A stretch of DNA of 64,000 bases from Polytrichum commune (lineage: Eukaryota > Streptophyta > Polytrichopsida > Polytrichales > Polytrichaceae). Under the pieces are notes generated by a model. The model was not told the DNA's origin. It did not search any database and saw only the letters and a list, made by a program, of their open reading frames with translations. Position 1 is the stretch's first letter; the number at the start of each line of letters is the position of its first letter. The stretch is from NCBI GenBank assembly GCA_950295325.1, contig OX485808.1, positions 24,324,527-24,388,526 on the forward strand, written 5' to 3'. The position numbers were made by a program, and so were the translations under genes. Shown one piece after another: positions 10,996 through 21,917 of the stretch.

Positions 10996-12946
10996 ATATC
11001 TAACTACACATCTCTCAAATATAGGTGCCCAATTGTTGTGTTCGGTCTAGGCATGTGTCTATCTTGATATGAACTCATCATATGTTGAAGTTGACGATGA
11101 TATCATCTAAGTCTGAGCGGGACGTTCCATATTATGGCCTACTATAATACTGACATACCAAGATAATTTTGATCCATGTAACTTGTTTTGATGCACATTA
11201 ATTTGCAAGCCCACAATATCATATGTTCAAAACAAGGAACATGGATTTTTTTTATTTTTATTTTTTTTATTTTTATTTTTTGACAACGTGAATTATTGTG
11301 GGTTCAAAAACATAACATCACTATTATACCAAAATTGCTACTCATGGAGAGAAAGTTGTCTGATGGATTCTTCACTACATCATGTTCTATCTCCTTATCT
11401 AAATTGAAATGTGCCATGAGTTACACTTTAATTCTTTTTTGAACTTGAACAATGACATATGATGGTAGGGAGATGAGAGGGGGGAGGAGCGGACTGCTGT
11501 GAAGTTGTAGGCGAAGCCCTGGTGCTTTCTGTGGAGGCTGCCAGCGGTTGTGGGAAGAGACAAGAGTAGAAGCGGCGGAAATCTGTTGCTCCTCTTGTCT
11601 CTCTCCCCCATCCACCCACCTCCTTAGACACCGAAAGGCCGCCCAAGGAAAACCCACCTCAAAACTGCACTATAAAACCCATACAAGTAACCCAGACTAT
11701 CATTCTCTGAAGCACCCCCGAACAAAAGACGGAGATCTAGCATTGCCGCAGGAGATCTACTTGCTGCCGGAGGAGATCTACTTGTTGCCGAAGAAGACCT
11801 ACTTGTTGCCGAAGGAGAACTAACTCAATTGGAGGAGAGTTAACTGCTACGGAAGGAGAGCTCGCCGCCGAAGGAGAGTCCATTGCTGCCGAAGAAAAAA
11901 CAAAAGCACCACTGCCGAGGGAGCATCTAACTGCTGCCAAGGGAGAGTTAATAGCCGCCGAAGCCAACACTACTGCGAATCAAGTGCTGCTGAGAGAGAT
12001 CCGACCTGTTGCTGAAGGAGACACACCACTGCCGCCGAAGGAGAATTAACTGATGTAAAGAAGAGCTCACTGCTGCCGAAGGAGAAGACCATCGCTGCTG
12101 AAGAAAAGTCATTGCTGCCGAAGGAGAGTCCATTGCTGCCCTGCCGAAGGAGAGTTCACTGTCGGGGAACTCAAGCTGCTCCAAACGACGAAGTGTTGCA
12201 CTACATGTGAAGATCAGACACCACACTAGCTCCCCTTACTGCCGAAGAACCCACGTCAAGATTAGTAGTAGCCACATTACTGAAGAAATCATAGAATTCT
12301 GTTGAAAAATTGCGCACACAGTGATTCCCGAAGATTCCCGAAAATTGCGCACACAGTGATCGCTAGCAGTCCTTAGAAAAGTGTAATCACACTACTTAGA
12401 TCTAACCCAAGGCACTTGAATCTCCCCGAAAGAGAGAGGGACACATTCAACGCACTGATTGCTGCTGCCCAGTCAACCGATTCAACGCAACTGATTGCTT
12501 GCTGCTGCACAAGTGCCGAAATTGTGTCGAAGGAGGCCCACCGAAGAAGGAGGTGCCGAATAGAGTCATAACAATAGTGATCCTGTAAGCAGTGATTCAC
12601 TGACCACTGATTTTGGTAGGGCCACTACAAATTGTGCCGAAGGAGGATCCACCGAAGAAGGAGGTGCCGAAGAAAGACACCACCGAAGCTCTACACCCCA
12701 GCTTCACCCACCGAACACCCTACCAGCTCCGAATCCACAAAATTCGGCCAGTATTAGGAGATACACTGTTTTCTTTCGACTGTTTTCTTTCAAACGATAG
12801 AGATCCTGTCATAAGTGATTCACTAATCACTGATTTTGGTGGGCCACTACAAATTCTATACACTACCGAACTCTCACACACAGCTCTTTGTGGAAGATAT
12901 CCAAAGGCAGAAGCACACTAGAAAAAAACCCTGTAGCCTTGGTCAT
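10996..12946 (+). other. TATA box and repetitive leader, probably the LINE 5' region
   Basis: A TATAAAA at 11671-11677 precedes a long non-coding stretch built from triplet-biased repeats (units like GCCGAAGGAGAG and CTGCTGCCGAAGGAG, 11737-12190). An imperfect duplication follows: GTGATTCACT...GATTTTGGT(A)GGGCCACTACAAATT near 12590-12635 and 12812-12855. The same style resumes after the gypsy insertion at 23684-23900 (CTGCTGCCGGCTCCCGGGG, AGTGCCGAGG). I infer that this is the transcribed leader of the plus-strand LINE, split by the gypsy element. The minus-strand frames across it come from the triplet repeats and are not genes. Confidence 0.35.
11671..11677 (+). promoter_or_regulatory. candidate TATA box
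   Basis: TATAAAA, preceded by CTGCAC and followed about 25-30 bases later by AGACTATCATTCTC, fits a plant Pol II core promoter. It lies just upstream of the repetitive leader. Assignment to the LINE or another element is inference. Confidence 0.4.
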
Positions 12947-14707
12947 TGTGAGGCCAAACCCCCCACCCTTAAGCGTCCGTAGTCCGAGTAGTGGGTTTGG
13001 GCTCACATTCCTCCGCGGTATTGGATTTGGACTTGGATGAGTCCATAGTGCAAGGTTCACCCTTCAAGTGGTCTTGGATTTAACTGGAATTTCACTTTTA
13101 ACAACTCAATGTACGATTTCAATACGTATGTGGAGAATGCACAAGTTAACTATTTAACCTCCTTATGCTCGGGTGCTATTTTGTCTTTGTTTGCTTCTAA
13201 CGTCCACCCAGCTTCTTAGCTTCTAACTAAACAAACCCAGCTCCTTCATAAACCCAGCTCCTTCATGAACCCAGCTCCTTAGCTTCTAACTAAACAAACC
13301 CAGGTCCTTCATAAACCCAGCTCTTTACTTTCTAACTAAACAAACCCAGCTCCTTCATAAACCCAGCTCCTTCATAAACCCAGCTCCTTAGCTTCTAACT
13401 AAACAAACCCAGGTCCTTCATAAACCCAGCTCTTTACTTTCTAACTAAACAAACCCAGCTCCTTCATAAACCCAGCTCCTTCATAAACCCACAACTTTGT
13501 AGTTGTAATCCCCAACTACCTCACTAATTATTCAAGCCCTTAACTAATCTTCCTACCTAATTTCCCTAATTCTACTAACAACCCCTTTCTAATCACACAA
13601 TTCTTCTCTAATCCTAAAATCCTAAAATCCTAGAGAGGAGAGGGGGAGAGAGAATTTCCTAACTTCACTAAGACTAACTAATCCACACAAGTATATTTTT
13701 GCACTCATCACAACATCAAGTGCTCAACTCTTAAACATGGAACTTGCAACCACGTGTATTCAAAACATGAACTTTAAGTACCACAAATTGGAATCATGAA
13801 TTAACTTTAAAATCCTTCACGTCAACACTAATTCTACCAAGAGGTCAAGCCCTCTTCAAGGCTAACAAGCCTTGGCTCTCAAACTAAAAACTAAGCACAC
13901 ACATGTGCTCCAATATGGCTTCCCACACCCACACTTATAACTCGTGGGGTGCCTTGGAGCACAAAGGAAAGAGAGGATGAGTGAGGGAAGAATGAGGGAT
14001 TATATAGTAAGCTTGAGGGGGTGAGCACCCTCAAGGCTCACGATAAGCCCTTGAGATTTCCTCCTACTTAGTAGGCGCCAATCCTATCTTCTAAGCCTTC
14101 CTCCCTCAAATGATCAACAAGGATCCTAATTCGAACATTTAACTAGCCTTGGCTTTCTACCTACCACACTTTACCAAACTTGGGATGCTTCAACCCAAAC
14201 TTAGCCTCCTTCGCTTTCCGCCGCCATAACTTTCTCCCCTTACTTTCCCAAATCGTCGCTCACCACTTAATTCAAACCACGATGCTTAACTCGTGATTTG
14301 ATTGGTGCTTTGAGAATTTGCTTATCCTCCACCTTGCATTCTTCCTTGGGCCTTCCCCATTAAGTGGCCATGATGAGGTGGTCCACTTGTGCGCTCCATG
14401 TGATCCTCCATTCATCCCAATTCGAATGCACTTGCCTCTTGAGTCACTTTGGTTGTCTCCATCCATTTGTACTAGCCTACTCACTAACTACTCAATCCAA
14501 GTTCTCCTTACCTATCCTCATTCACTCAAATCCTTCCGAAGGTAAAAACACAATAACAACTCACATCCTAGCCTCTTACAACATGGTACTTCTAAGACTA
14601 ACATTTCACTCTTTTTATATTTTTGTGAAGTAACATGCTACTTCAAAGTGCATCAACTAACGTTTCAAGGGTCTAAGACTAAATGTGGGCACCCTTTTGG
14701 GCTCACA
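12947..14707 (-). repeat. 3' LTR of the gypsy element
   Basis: Left on the plus strand, 3' relative to gag-pol. It runs from TGTGAGGCC to GGGCTCACA in plus reading. A TATATAA at 14006-14000 (minus strand), about 700 bases into the LTR, is the best core-promoter candidate. A minisatellite of AACCCAGCTCCTTCATA-type units occupies about 13190-13490. Both small frames inside (14272-14484, 14318-14545) recur identically in the other LTR and are not genes. Confidence 0.96.
13190..13490. repeat. minisatellite inside the LTR
   Basis: Tandem units of about 18 and 30 bases (CCCAGCTCCTTCATAAA and CTTCTAACTAAACAAA) are arranged in a higher-order unit of roughly 108 bases repeated more than twice. An identical array lies at 22161-22461 in the other LTR. 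The solo LTR at 58097-59744 carries an unrelated minisatellite instead, so this is a fast-changing part of the family. Confidence 0.85.
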
Positions 14708-14768
14708 TAATTGGCGACCATCGGGGGATGAATCCAAACATCTCTTGCTCCAAGGGTAAGTTGCCTAG
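14708..14768 (-). other. short tail without a recognisable polypurine tract
   Basis: Only 61 bases separate the gag-pol stop from the 3' LTR. On the coding strand they end ...CCCCCGATGGTCGCCAATTA, not the expected purine run. On the opposite strand, the LTR edge reads CTCACA-TAATTGGCGACC, which resembles a primer-binding site. See findings. Confidence 0.6.
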
Positions 14769-17700
14769 TCAAGCTCGGTACTCCTTACATCTACTTCCCG
14801 ATGTACGGGTAGGAAAGAGCTCACCATTCAACGTTTCCAATTGAATTGAATTATTAGGAAAGACCTCATAGACAAGGTAAGGTCCTAACCATACCGCATT
14901 GAATTTCGCCGGAAATTCAAGCTTTCGTGCGTCTTGAATCATGACCATCATTCCCGGTGTTAGGGCCCTTCTCTTATGTCGTTTGTCGAAAGTAATCTTT
15001 CTCCTTCTTTGGATTGCCTCAATATGTTGAGCCGCCATTCTCCTCCCTTCGTCAAGTGCTTCCAAATCGGTTAGTCGATTTCGTAAGGATTGACTTTCGG
15101 TAAGTCTCGTACTCACGGCCACCCTAAGTGACTCGACTTCATATTCGATTGGTAGTGTCGCTTCAAGACCATAGACTAAGGAAAATGGTGTAGCACGCGT
15201 AGTTACCTTATAGGTTGTACGGTATGCCCAAAGTGCCGCCGTTAGTTTCGTATCCCAATCCCGCTTCGAGTCTATAACCGTCTTGCGTAGTATACTCACC
15301 AAAATTCCGTTAACCCTTTCCGTTTGTCCATTGGTTTGTGGGTGGTAGGGAGTAGTCTTCCGGTGATCAATTTTAAATTTCTCTGTCATCTCTCGAATCA
15401 AGTCATTCAAAAAGTGAGTACCCCTATCGCTTACTAGGATCTTCGGCACCCCGAACTGCGAAATTATGTTTTCGTACATAAATGTTGCCGCGTGTTCCGC
15501 CGTGTCGGTCTTCACCGCTTTGGCTTCCGCCCACTTGGTGAGGTACTCGGTTGCCACCACAATATATTTCATTCCTTTTGAAGATTGGGGATGGACCTCA
15601 CCCACATAGTCGATGCCCCATTTTTCGAAAGGAATTAAGGGTAATGATACATGTAAAGGCATCTCCATTCTAAGGTCGTCTCGGGCATACCGTTGGCAAG
15701 CGTCGCATTTCCTTACATAGTCATGGGCGTCCTTAAATAGTGTAGGCCAAAAGTAGCCCGCTCTAAGTATTTTTTGCCCGGTGAGTTGACCCGAGAAGTG
15801 ACCGCCGCAAGCGCTATCGTGGCAAGCGATTAAAATCGCTTCAACCTCCGTTTTTGACACGCATCGTCGTAAAATACCATCGGACCCCCTTCTAAACAAC
15901 CTATGGCCCACTACAACAAATTGCCTACTATTTACCCTCACCTTCCTTCTCTCTTCTTTTGTCCACTCTTTGGGCAACTTGTGGGTTGTTAGAAATTCCA
16001 CTATGCCCGCATACCACTCCGGTGTAGAAGTGACCACAAAGAGGCTATCATCTACTAACATATCATTTACCGGATTTTTTCCTATCTCCTCCGACAACCT
16101 AGACAAGTGGTCCGCTTGTAAATGCATACGACCCGGTTTATATTCCACCGTGTAGTCGAATTCTTCTAATAACAAAACCCACCTAGCTAACCTACCACTT
16201 AACTCCGCCTTGTTAATTAGATACTTGATAGCCATGTGGTCAACAAAAAATACAACCGGGTTGCACATGAGGTAATGCCTAAACTTTTTAACGGAAAACA
16301 CCATGGCTAGGCACTCCCTCTCCGTTGTAGAGTAGTTTCTTTCGGCGGGGGTCAATTGCTTACTCGCATAAGCTATAGGTTGATCCTTCTCTTTTTCTCC
16401 CGTTGCTTGACAAAGCGCACTCCCTATTGCCACATTACTAGCATCACAATAGACGTGAAAAGGTTTACCCCAATTGGGTGGTATCAACACCGGATAGGTG
16501 CTCAACCTATCCCGCAATTCCTCAAAGGCTTTTTGACAAGCATCCGTCCACTCGAATTTGACATCCTTTTTGAGCAAATGGGTAATGGGCACCGCTATCT
16601 TTGAAAAATTAGGAATAAGTTCCCGGTACCATCCCACATGTCCTAACAACTTAGAGATCCCCTTGGAATTGGTTGGAGTTGCCAAGTCGCTTATGGCCGC
16701 AATCTTATCCGGATCGGGTTCTCTACCTTTCTCACTAACAACATAACCCAACAACACTCCCTTATTCACTCCCAAAAATGTCTTATCCGGGTTCAATGCT
16801 AACCTCATCTTCCTACACCTAACCAATGCCTCCCTAACACAATGTAGGTGATCATCCACATTACTTTGTGTGCTAAAATCGTCCACAAAGACGGTCATGG
16901 ATTTGAACAACAAGTCGGTGAAGATATACATTACTAATCGTTGGAAAGTAGCCGGGGCATTACATAACCCAAATGGCATCACTACCCACACAAAAGTACC
17001 CCAAGGTGTAGTAAAAGCCGTTTTATGGATATCTTGGAGGGCTATGGAAATTTGATTATAACCCGCATACCCATCCATAAAGGTATATCGCGAATGACCT
17101 CCAACCTCCTCAAGCAACAAGGTGATAAAAGGTAAGGGGAAGTGATCCTTTTGTGTGCACGAATTCAATTTCCTATAGTCGACACAAACCCTTAATTTCC
17201 CATTTTTTTTCTTTACTAAGACCATAGGAGAAACCCAATCCGTGATTTCCACCGGCTTGATAAACCCGGCCTTCAATAACCTTTCCAATTCCGCTTTCAC
17301 CAACAATTGCAATTGAGGATTCATCCTCCTCTCCTTTTGTCTAATTGGCCTCGCCCCCGGAATTAAAGGAATCTGGTGCTCTACCATTTCCCTAGGAATT
17401 CCCTTAAGCTCATCGTAGGACCATGCAAAAGTATCACTAAACTCATCCACCAAATTGCTATACTCCCTAACCTCTTTCTCCCCCAATTTGGAGCCCATCT
17501 TCATTTGTCGGGTTTTTCCATTCTTTAATTTCACATCCACGTACCGCCAATCCGCTTCCGACACATGTGCTTGTTCCTCTTTGTTCCGATACCAATCGGA
17601 AGGCACATTGGGGTAATCTTTCACATCTTGACCTACAACTATCCCCGTAGACGTGGTCTTGAAATGTAAAGGCTCCTCCAATTTCGATGACTCAATAATC

Positions 17701-20700
17701 ACATCCTCCTCTTGAGTCCCATCTACATGAATTAAACTAACCTCACCCTCTTCCACGTCATCTACCCAAGGTGTTAACCCACCGCTAACCCACTCTTCCT
17801 CGGTGAGCACCTCACATGGCTCCAACAATGAGCCCTCTCCTAAACTAACACTAGGAAATTCACTCCCTAAGCCTACTTGGTGAAATGTAACCATTACATC
17901 AACCTCGGACTCGGGGTACTCCCTTAGCCATTGGGCATAATCCCCATTATCCCCATAATTGTAAAAATTAGGACCTAGACTTCCCGAGCCCGAATCTATA
18001 ACAACCCTTTGACCTTCGGGATGGACGACTCCCACCAATGCCTTGCCAATCTCATTCTCGTTTAAGTCATCAATTTCCTTCTCCAATGGCAAATACATCT
18101 CCTTCTTCATCCATCCTTCTAATGAACCAATGGACACTATGACCCTATTACCCTCCGGACCATAAGTGATGGATGGTTTAGGTCCACCCCTATTGACCAT
18201 AGCATTCGCCATCCGCAACCAAGGCCTACCTAGCAAAATGGGGAAGGTGTCCTTGTTGGAGTGCATTTTAATGACATGGAAGGTGACCAAGTACTCCTCA
18301 CCTCCCGTAGTCATTCTACAATCCTTGATCATCCCCAAAGGCGTAGTCGAACTTTGATTTGCCATATTTATGACCAAAGGTGAAGGCCCCGTGAGTCCAA
18401 GTCCCAATTTTTTCATAGTATCCTCCGGTAGTATATTTAGACTACTCCCTCCGTCGACTAGCACATTAGGAACCACCTTATCTACTATAACAACTTCTAT
18501 TTCTATAGCTTTCACGTCTCTTCCACCTTGTGATTGGATCCTAGCGGCTATTTTAGCTTTCACCTTCCTCATCCTCTTGTGTACCGGCATTCCCTCCTTT
18601 AATGTTTTCCTTGCCGTGGGTGAAATTTCCAATAGTTGGCCGAAAGTAATATCCGCCTTGAGTGTACTAAGGTCCGCCCACAAGTCGTACCCGGTAGATC
18701 TTTCCACCTTAGAATTACCCACTACGTCGAATTCGTCTACGGGAACCCCCGGTCCTTCCCATTCACCCACATCGCTATTATCCAAGTCATGTACCGCATT
18801 AGTCCTCTCCCTATCTTGTAAAATTATATTTTCCCTCTCCACATCCTTAGTAGCTCTTCTAGCTACCCTATCCAACTCGGAGAGATTAATCTCTTCATCC
18901 GAAGAGTAATTTCCTTGCTCTCCTATTCCTACCTCCAACGGGGCATCCCCTCTCCTAGCCCTAGTAGTTACCGCTAGTGCAGGTGCTTCTTCAACCACAC
19001 CCTTACCCTTCACTAACTCATATGTAATAGCATTGGTGTGAGGAGGCCATTGACTTTGCTCCTCTCCAATTCTCGTTGGGAGAGGAAGCATGTCATCACA
19101 TGTGGCCTCCAACACTCCATCCATGAACCTAACATCTTGGGAGTTAGATGGTCCCGGATCCGTTGGAGGCGCTTGTCTCCCGTTACTACCATTAGGTGGA
19201 ACTCCTTGTCTATTTTGTATTGGAATGTAACCGGTTGTAGTTTGCAAGCCCGCCGGTGGATGAAAAGTTTGCCTAGCATTACTATGGTCATAGTATAAGT
19301 TAGGTGGCCTAAGTTCATTGGCCGGTACTCCTTGTGGCCTAGCACCTCGCATATTATCCCTTGCTTGTTGTTGTGGATTAGCCACCGGGTAAGGAACATT
19401 AATTATTTTGTCCGGTTGGCGACACGTATCCGAGGGATGACTTCCTCCACAATTGCTACAATTAAACTCTTGACCTTCGGACCAACATTGTCCTTGAGCG
19501 TGCCACCTTCCACAAAAGGGATGAAATTCCTTCTTCTCTAAATTTTGGCCACCTTGCCCTCTAGGTTGTGGTCCTCTATTGCTTCCATTTCCATAGTGAG
19601 GTGGCGCTTGACCTCGTTGATTTTGTTGAGGTGGGTTACCGTTTCCTCTTTGGTCACGGTTTTGTCCACTTCTACAAAATTGACGCGTGTGGCCCGGTTG
19701 GCCACATTGGACACACCATAATCCGGAAGAATGCCTACCCGACTCAACCGGGGGTGGAGGCCCCGGTTGTTGACTCCGGATCATTAATGACATTTGATCC
19801 GTGAGGCTTTGCATTTGTTTTATCATAGCCTCTTGGAATCCTAGTTGGCTAGCACCTAGTCTTCTCTCAACCTCCTCCAAGTGTGGATCCGTTCTAGGGG
19901 CCGGTAGTGCCAAAAGAGGTGCCGGTTCCCTAACCGCTAAAGGTCGGGGACCGGTGTCCACAATGGCATATGGAATTTGGTTCTCATACTTAGCGGGTTC
20001 TACCGCTACCACCCTAGGGCGTATGGGGATGAATTGTGGGATCAATTCATCCTCCCTTCTCCATAGCCTTTCGTGATCTTTATCCAAGTTTTCAATATCT
20101 CTAGCCGCACGCTTGGCATCCGCCAAGGTCAAGGGATTCCTTTCTAGAACACCCCTAATAGTTCCGGACTTAAAAAACCCTTGAATGAAAAATTGCTTTA
20201 GCGTGTCGTCGTTGAGCATGGTACCCACAAATCTAGTGCACACTAAATCAAACCTCCTAATGTAAGCCGAAATTTCTTCCTCCCTTCCTTGCTTCAATGA
20301 CGACAATGCCCTTAATGCGGTACTTTGACCCACTTCCGGCCTAAATTCGTTAAGAAACTCCCTTTGTAATTGTTCCCATCCCCTAAAATGTCCCTCGGCA
20401 TGATCCCGATACCATTCATAGGCTTCCCCCTCTAGAGTGGTAGGAAACCACACTAACCAATAACCCGGGTCGGTTATGAGGAAGCTAGCCAACCGTTCGA
20501 TATACCGTTCCATGTGCCGAGAGGGGTCCTCATCCTTGGTCCCATAAAATTTAGGGAGATGCGATGGCATATCCATCGCCGCTAAATTTTGTGGAACCAC
20601 AATTGGTAGGCCTCTTGGCCTAACCAATGGGTCTATTGGAGGTATAGGAGGTATGGGCGGAATTGGGGGTATGGGTGGTGGATCCATCCCCCGTTCCTCG

Positions 20701-21008
20701 GCCATGGTGACCGGTGAACTATTCAACAATCCCCTATCAACTTCTACCGGGAATTCTTCTCTAAGTGTGTAATTTTCCGAAGAAGTTTCACCACTCAATT
20801 TGGAGGGAGTGATCTCCTCTTCAAGTTGAGCTCCAAGTTCTAAGGTGTCTAGAATTGACCTAGTCCTAGGTTCGACGTTCAAACAACTCTCTATTCTAAC
20901 ATTATCTTGTTCTAATTTATCACTGATTTTAGAGGACCGCCTCTTTCGAGTAGATTTCTCTAGTCCTACTATCAAACTTGGTTTTTGTGAGCGAGTCCTA
21001 CCTTGCAT
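14769..21008 (-). CDS. gag-pol polyprotein of the Ty3/gypsy element
   Basis: An uninterrupted 2079-residue polyprotein that supplies all functions for retrotransposition. The N-terminal part is gag, with a Pro-Ile repeat (about residues 110-125), a capsid-like helical region (about 150-300) and CCHC knuckles (CVQCGQPGHTRQFC near 432, CSNCGGSHPSDTC later). An aspartic protease follows (LVDGGSSLNIL, near 852). The reverse transcriptase has the catalytic FVDDF near 1374. RNase H includes DAS, TERE and DHLSRL. Integrase has an HHCC finger (CHDSACGGHF...CDACQR, from about 1730) and DDE residues in GIDYVG, SDRGTHF and the Glu of QTERVNG (about 1800-1900). No chromodomain follows; the protein ends in LETLNG-ELFPTR-type sequence typical of Tat/Athila relatives. 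The start ATG at 21008-21006 is the first in frame. Gag and pol lie in one frame, so no frameshift is needed. All catalytic motifs look intact. Confidence 0.97.
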   Translation of the reverse strand: MQGRTRSQKPSLIVGLEKSTRKRRSSKISDKLEQDNVRIESCLNVEPRTRSILDTLELGAQLEEEITPSKLSGETSSENYTLREEFPVEVDRGLLNSSPVTMAEERGMDPPPIPPIPPIPPIPPIDPLVRPRGLPIVVPQNLAAMDMPSHLPKFYGTKDEDPSRHMERYIERLASFLITDPGYWLVWFPTTLEGEAYEWYRDHAEGHFRGWEQLQREFLNEFRPEVGQSTALRALSSLKQGREEEISAYIRRFDLVCTRFVGTMLNDDTLKQFFIQGFFKSGTIRGVLERNPLTLADAKRAARDIENLDKDHERLWRREDELIPQFIPIRPRVVAVEPAKYENQIPYAIVDTGPRPLAVREPAPLLALPAPRTDPHLEEVERRLGASQLGFQEAMIKQMQSLTDQMSLMIRSQQPGPPPPVESGRHSSGLWCVQCGQPGHTRQFCRSGQNRDQRGNGNPPQQNQRGQAPPHYGNGSNRGPQPRGQGGQNLEKKEFHPFCGRWHAQGQCWSEGQEFNCSNCGGSHPSDTCRQPDKIINVPYPVANPQQQARDNMRGARPQGVPANELRPPNLYYDHSNARQTFHPPAGLQTTTGYIPIQNRQGVPPNGSNGRQAPPTDPGPSNSQDVRFMDGVLEATCDDMLPLPTRIGEEQSQWPPHTNAITYELVKGKGVVEEAPALAVTTRARRGDAPLEVGIGEQGNYSSDEEINLSELDRVARRATKDVERENIILQDRERTNAVHDLDNSDVGEWEGPGVPVDEFDVVGNSKVERSTGYDLWADLSTLKADITFGQLLEISPTARKTLKEGMPVHKRMRKVKAKIAARIQSQGGRDVKAIEIEVVIVDKVVPNVLVDGGSSLNILPEDTMKKLGLGLTGPSPLVINMANQSSTTPLGMIKDCRMTTGGEEYLVTFHVIKMHSNKDTFPILLGRPWLRMANAMVNRGGPKPSITYGPEGNRVIVSIGSLEGWMKKEMYLPLEKEIDDLNENEIGKALVGVVHPEGQRVVIDSGSGSLGPNFYNYGDNGDYAQWLREYPESEVDVMVTFHQVGLGSEFPSVSLGEGSLLEPCEVLTEEEWVSGGLTPWVDDVEEGEVSLIHVDGTQEEDVIIESSKLEEPLHFKTTSTGIVVGQDVKDYPNVPSDWYRNKEEQAHVSEADWRYVDVKLKNGKTRQMKMGSKLGEKEVREYSNLVDEFSDTFAWSYDELKGIPREMVEHQIPLIPGARPIRQKERRMNPQLQLLVKAELERLLKAGFIKPVEITDWVSPMVLVKKKNGKLRVCVDYRKLNSCTQKDHFPLPFITLLLEEVGGHSRYTFMDGYAGYNQISIALQDIHKTAFTTPWGTFVWVVMPFGLCNAPATFQRLVMYIFTDLLFKSMTVFVDDFSTQSNVDDHLHCVREALVRCRKMRLALNPDKTFLGVNKGVLLGYVVSEKGREPDPDKIAAISDLATPTNSKGISKLLGHVGWYRELIPNFSKIAVPITHLLKKDVKFEWTDACQKAFEELRDRLSTYPVLIPPNWGKPFHVYCDASNVAIGSALCQATGEKEKDQPIAYASKQLTPAERNYSTTERECLAMVFSVKKFRHYLMCNPVVFFVDHMAIKYLINKAELSGRLARWVLLLEEFDYTVEYKPGRMHLQADHLSRLSEEIGKNPVNDMLVDDSLFVVTSTPEWYAGIVEFLTTHKLPKEWTKEERRKVRVNSRQFVVVGHRLFRRGSDGILRRCVSKTEVEAILIACHDSACGGHFSGQLTGQKILRAGYFWPTLFKDAHDYVRKCDACQRYARDDLRMEMPLHVSLPLIPFEKWGIDYVGEVHPQSSKGMKYIVVATEYLTKWAEAKAVKTDTAEHAATFMYENIISQFGVPKILVSDRGTHFLNDLIREMTEKFKIDHRKTTPYHPQTNGQTERVNGILVSILRKTVIDSKRDWDTKLTAALWAYRTTYKVTTRATPFSLVYGLEATLPIEYEVESLRVAVSTRLTESQSLRNRLTDLEALDEGRRMAAQHIEAIQRRRKITFDKRHKRRALTPGMMVMIQDARKLEFPAKFNAVWLGPYLVYEVFPNNSIQLETLNGELFPTRTSGSRCKEYRA

Positions 21009-21917
21009 TCCATAAGAATCGATCGACCCTCACTTGACCACACATAATCCTAGCAATTCCCCTCTTAATATTTTCACTTGTCTTGGTGTGGTTATAATTT
21101 TTTTAGGAGGTGAGGAAAAGAACCTGCAAGCCAACTTAGGTGAAAGAATCCCAATAGGGGATAGGCATGTTCATGTTAATTTTTTGGTTAAGTCGGAGCA
21201 TCACCTCCGCACCTTCCCGCAAATTAACACTCACCACAATACCGATTGTGAGGGGGTGACCTTCCGAGTAGATTATGTTAAAAGTCGAGGCTTCACCCTT
21301 CAACTTCTCACACCATCCACAATTCGGGAATTACCCTCTACAACGGATAACAACAATCACGAATACAAAAGGCATTCCTTAATTAGTTAATGAGTTCACT
21401 TTGAAGAAATAAACATACCTTGAGCAATCGCATCCCCCTGTGAGTTAGCACTCCCCTCAATCGTGACTCAATGTAACAACACCATAAACTTTGTGAAATA
21501 TTAATTTAATCTAGAGCATGAAATGACAACTCCCAAAACTTTGAGACTCACCCCGAGGTGAGTGTCAAAGTTCAATGTCCTAAGGTGAATTTACCCTCTA
21601 ATGTTTTAATGAGCTACTCGGTTATAGGTTCATTTTAAGTTCTTAGCAAATTCCCAAAAAGGTTGAGGACGTACCTTCGCCGCGCTCCTTCCTCAAAAAT
21701 GAATTTGTGTAATTGACAATGCAATTCATTCCAAGGAATAGTTGAAATACAATGAATTCAAATGTAACCCAAAGAGAGAATACTTACCGAGTTTCGGGTG
21801 CTCCTTCCCTTCTCTCAAGTTTGTGTCTCCAATTTTTCCTAGTTGCCTCCAAGTCTCCTAGTCGCCTCCAAGTCTTGTAACTACCTTCCGCTTCGCTCCC
21901 GGCGGACGCACCAATTA
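21009..21917 (-). promoter_or_regulatory. gypsy leader with primer-binding site
   Basis: The 909-base untranslated leader lies between the 5' LTR and gag. Four bases in from the LTR (CTCACA-TAAT) the coding strand reads TGGTGCGTCCGCCGGGAG (21913 downward), the position and TGG start expected of a tRNA primer-binding site. The complementary tRNA would end GGCGGACGCACCA; I cannot assign its identity. A 118-codon frame on the opposite strand (21034-21390) has no recognisable domain. Confidence 0.7.

Noticed and set aside
11737-12226. Ser/Leu/Gln-rich minus-strand frames
   Set aside because: Produced by triplet-biased leader repeats read in reverse; no conserved motif.
14272-14633. Small frames in the LTR, repeated at 23243-23604
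   Set aside because: Identical only because the two LTRs are identical; no coding signs.
18370-18909. 179-codon plus-strand frame
   Set aside because: Lies entirely opposite the gag-pol coding sequence; an antisense shadow.
21034-21390. 118-codon frame antisense in the gypsy leader
   Set aside because: No recognisable domain; some plant gypsy relatives have antisense frames, but nothing here supports one beyond being open.
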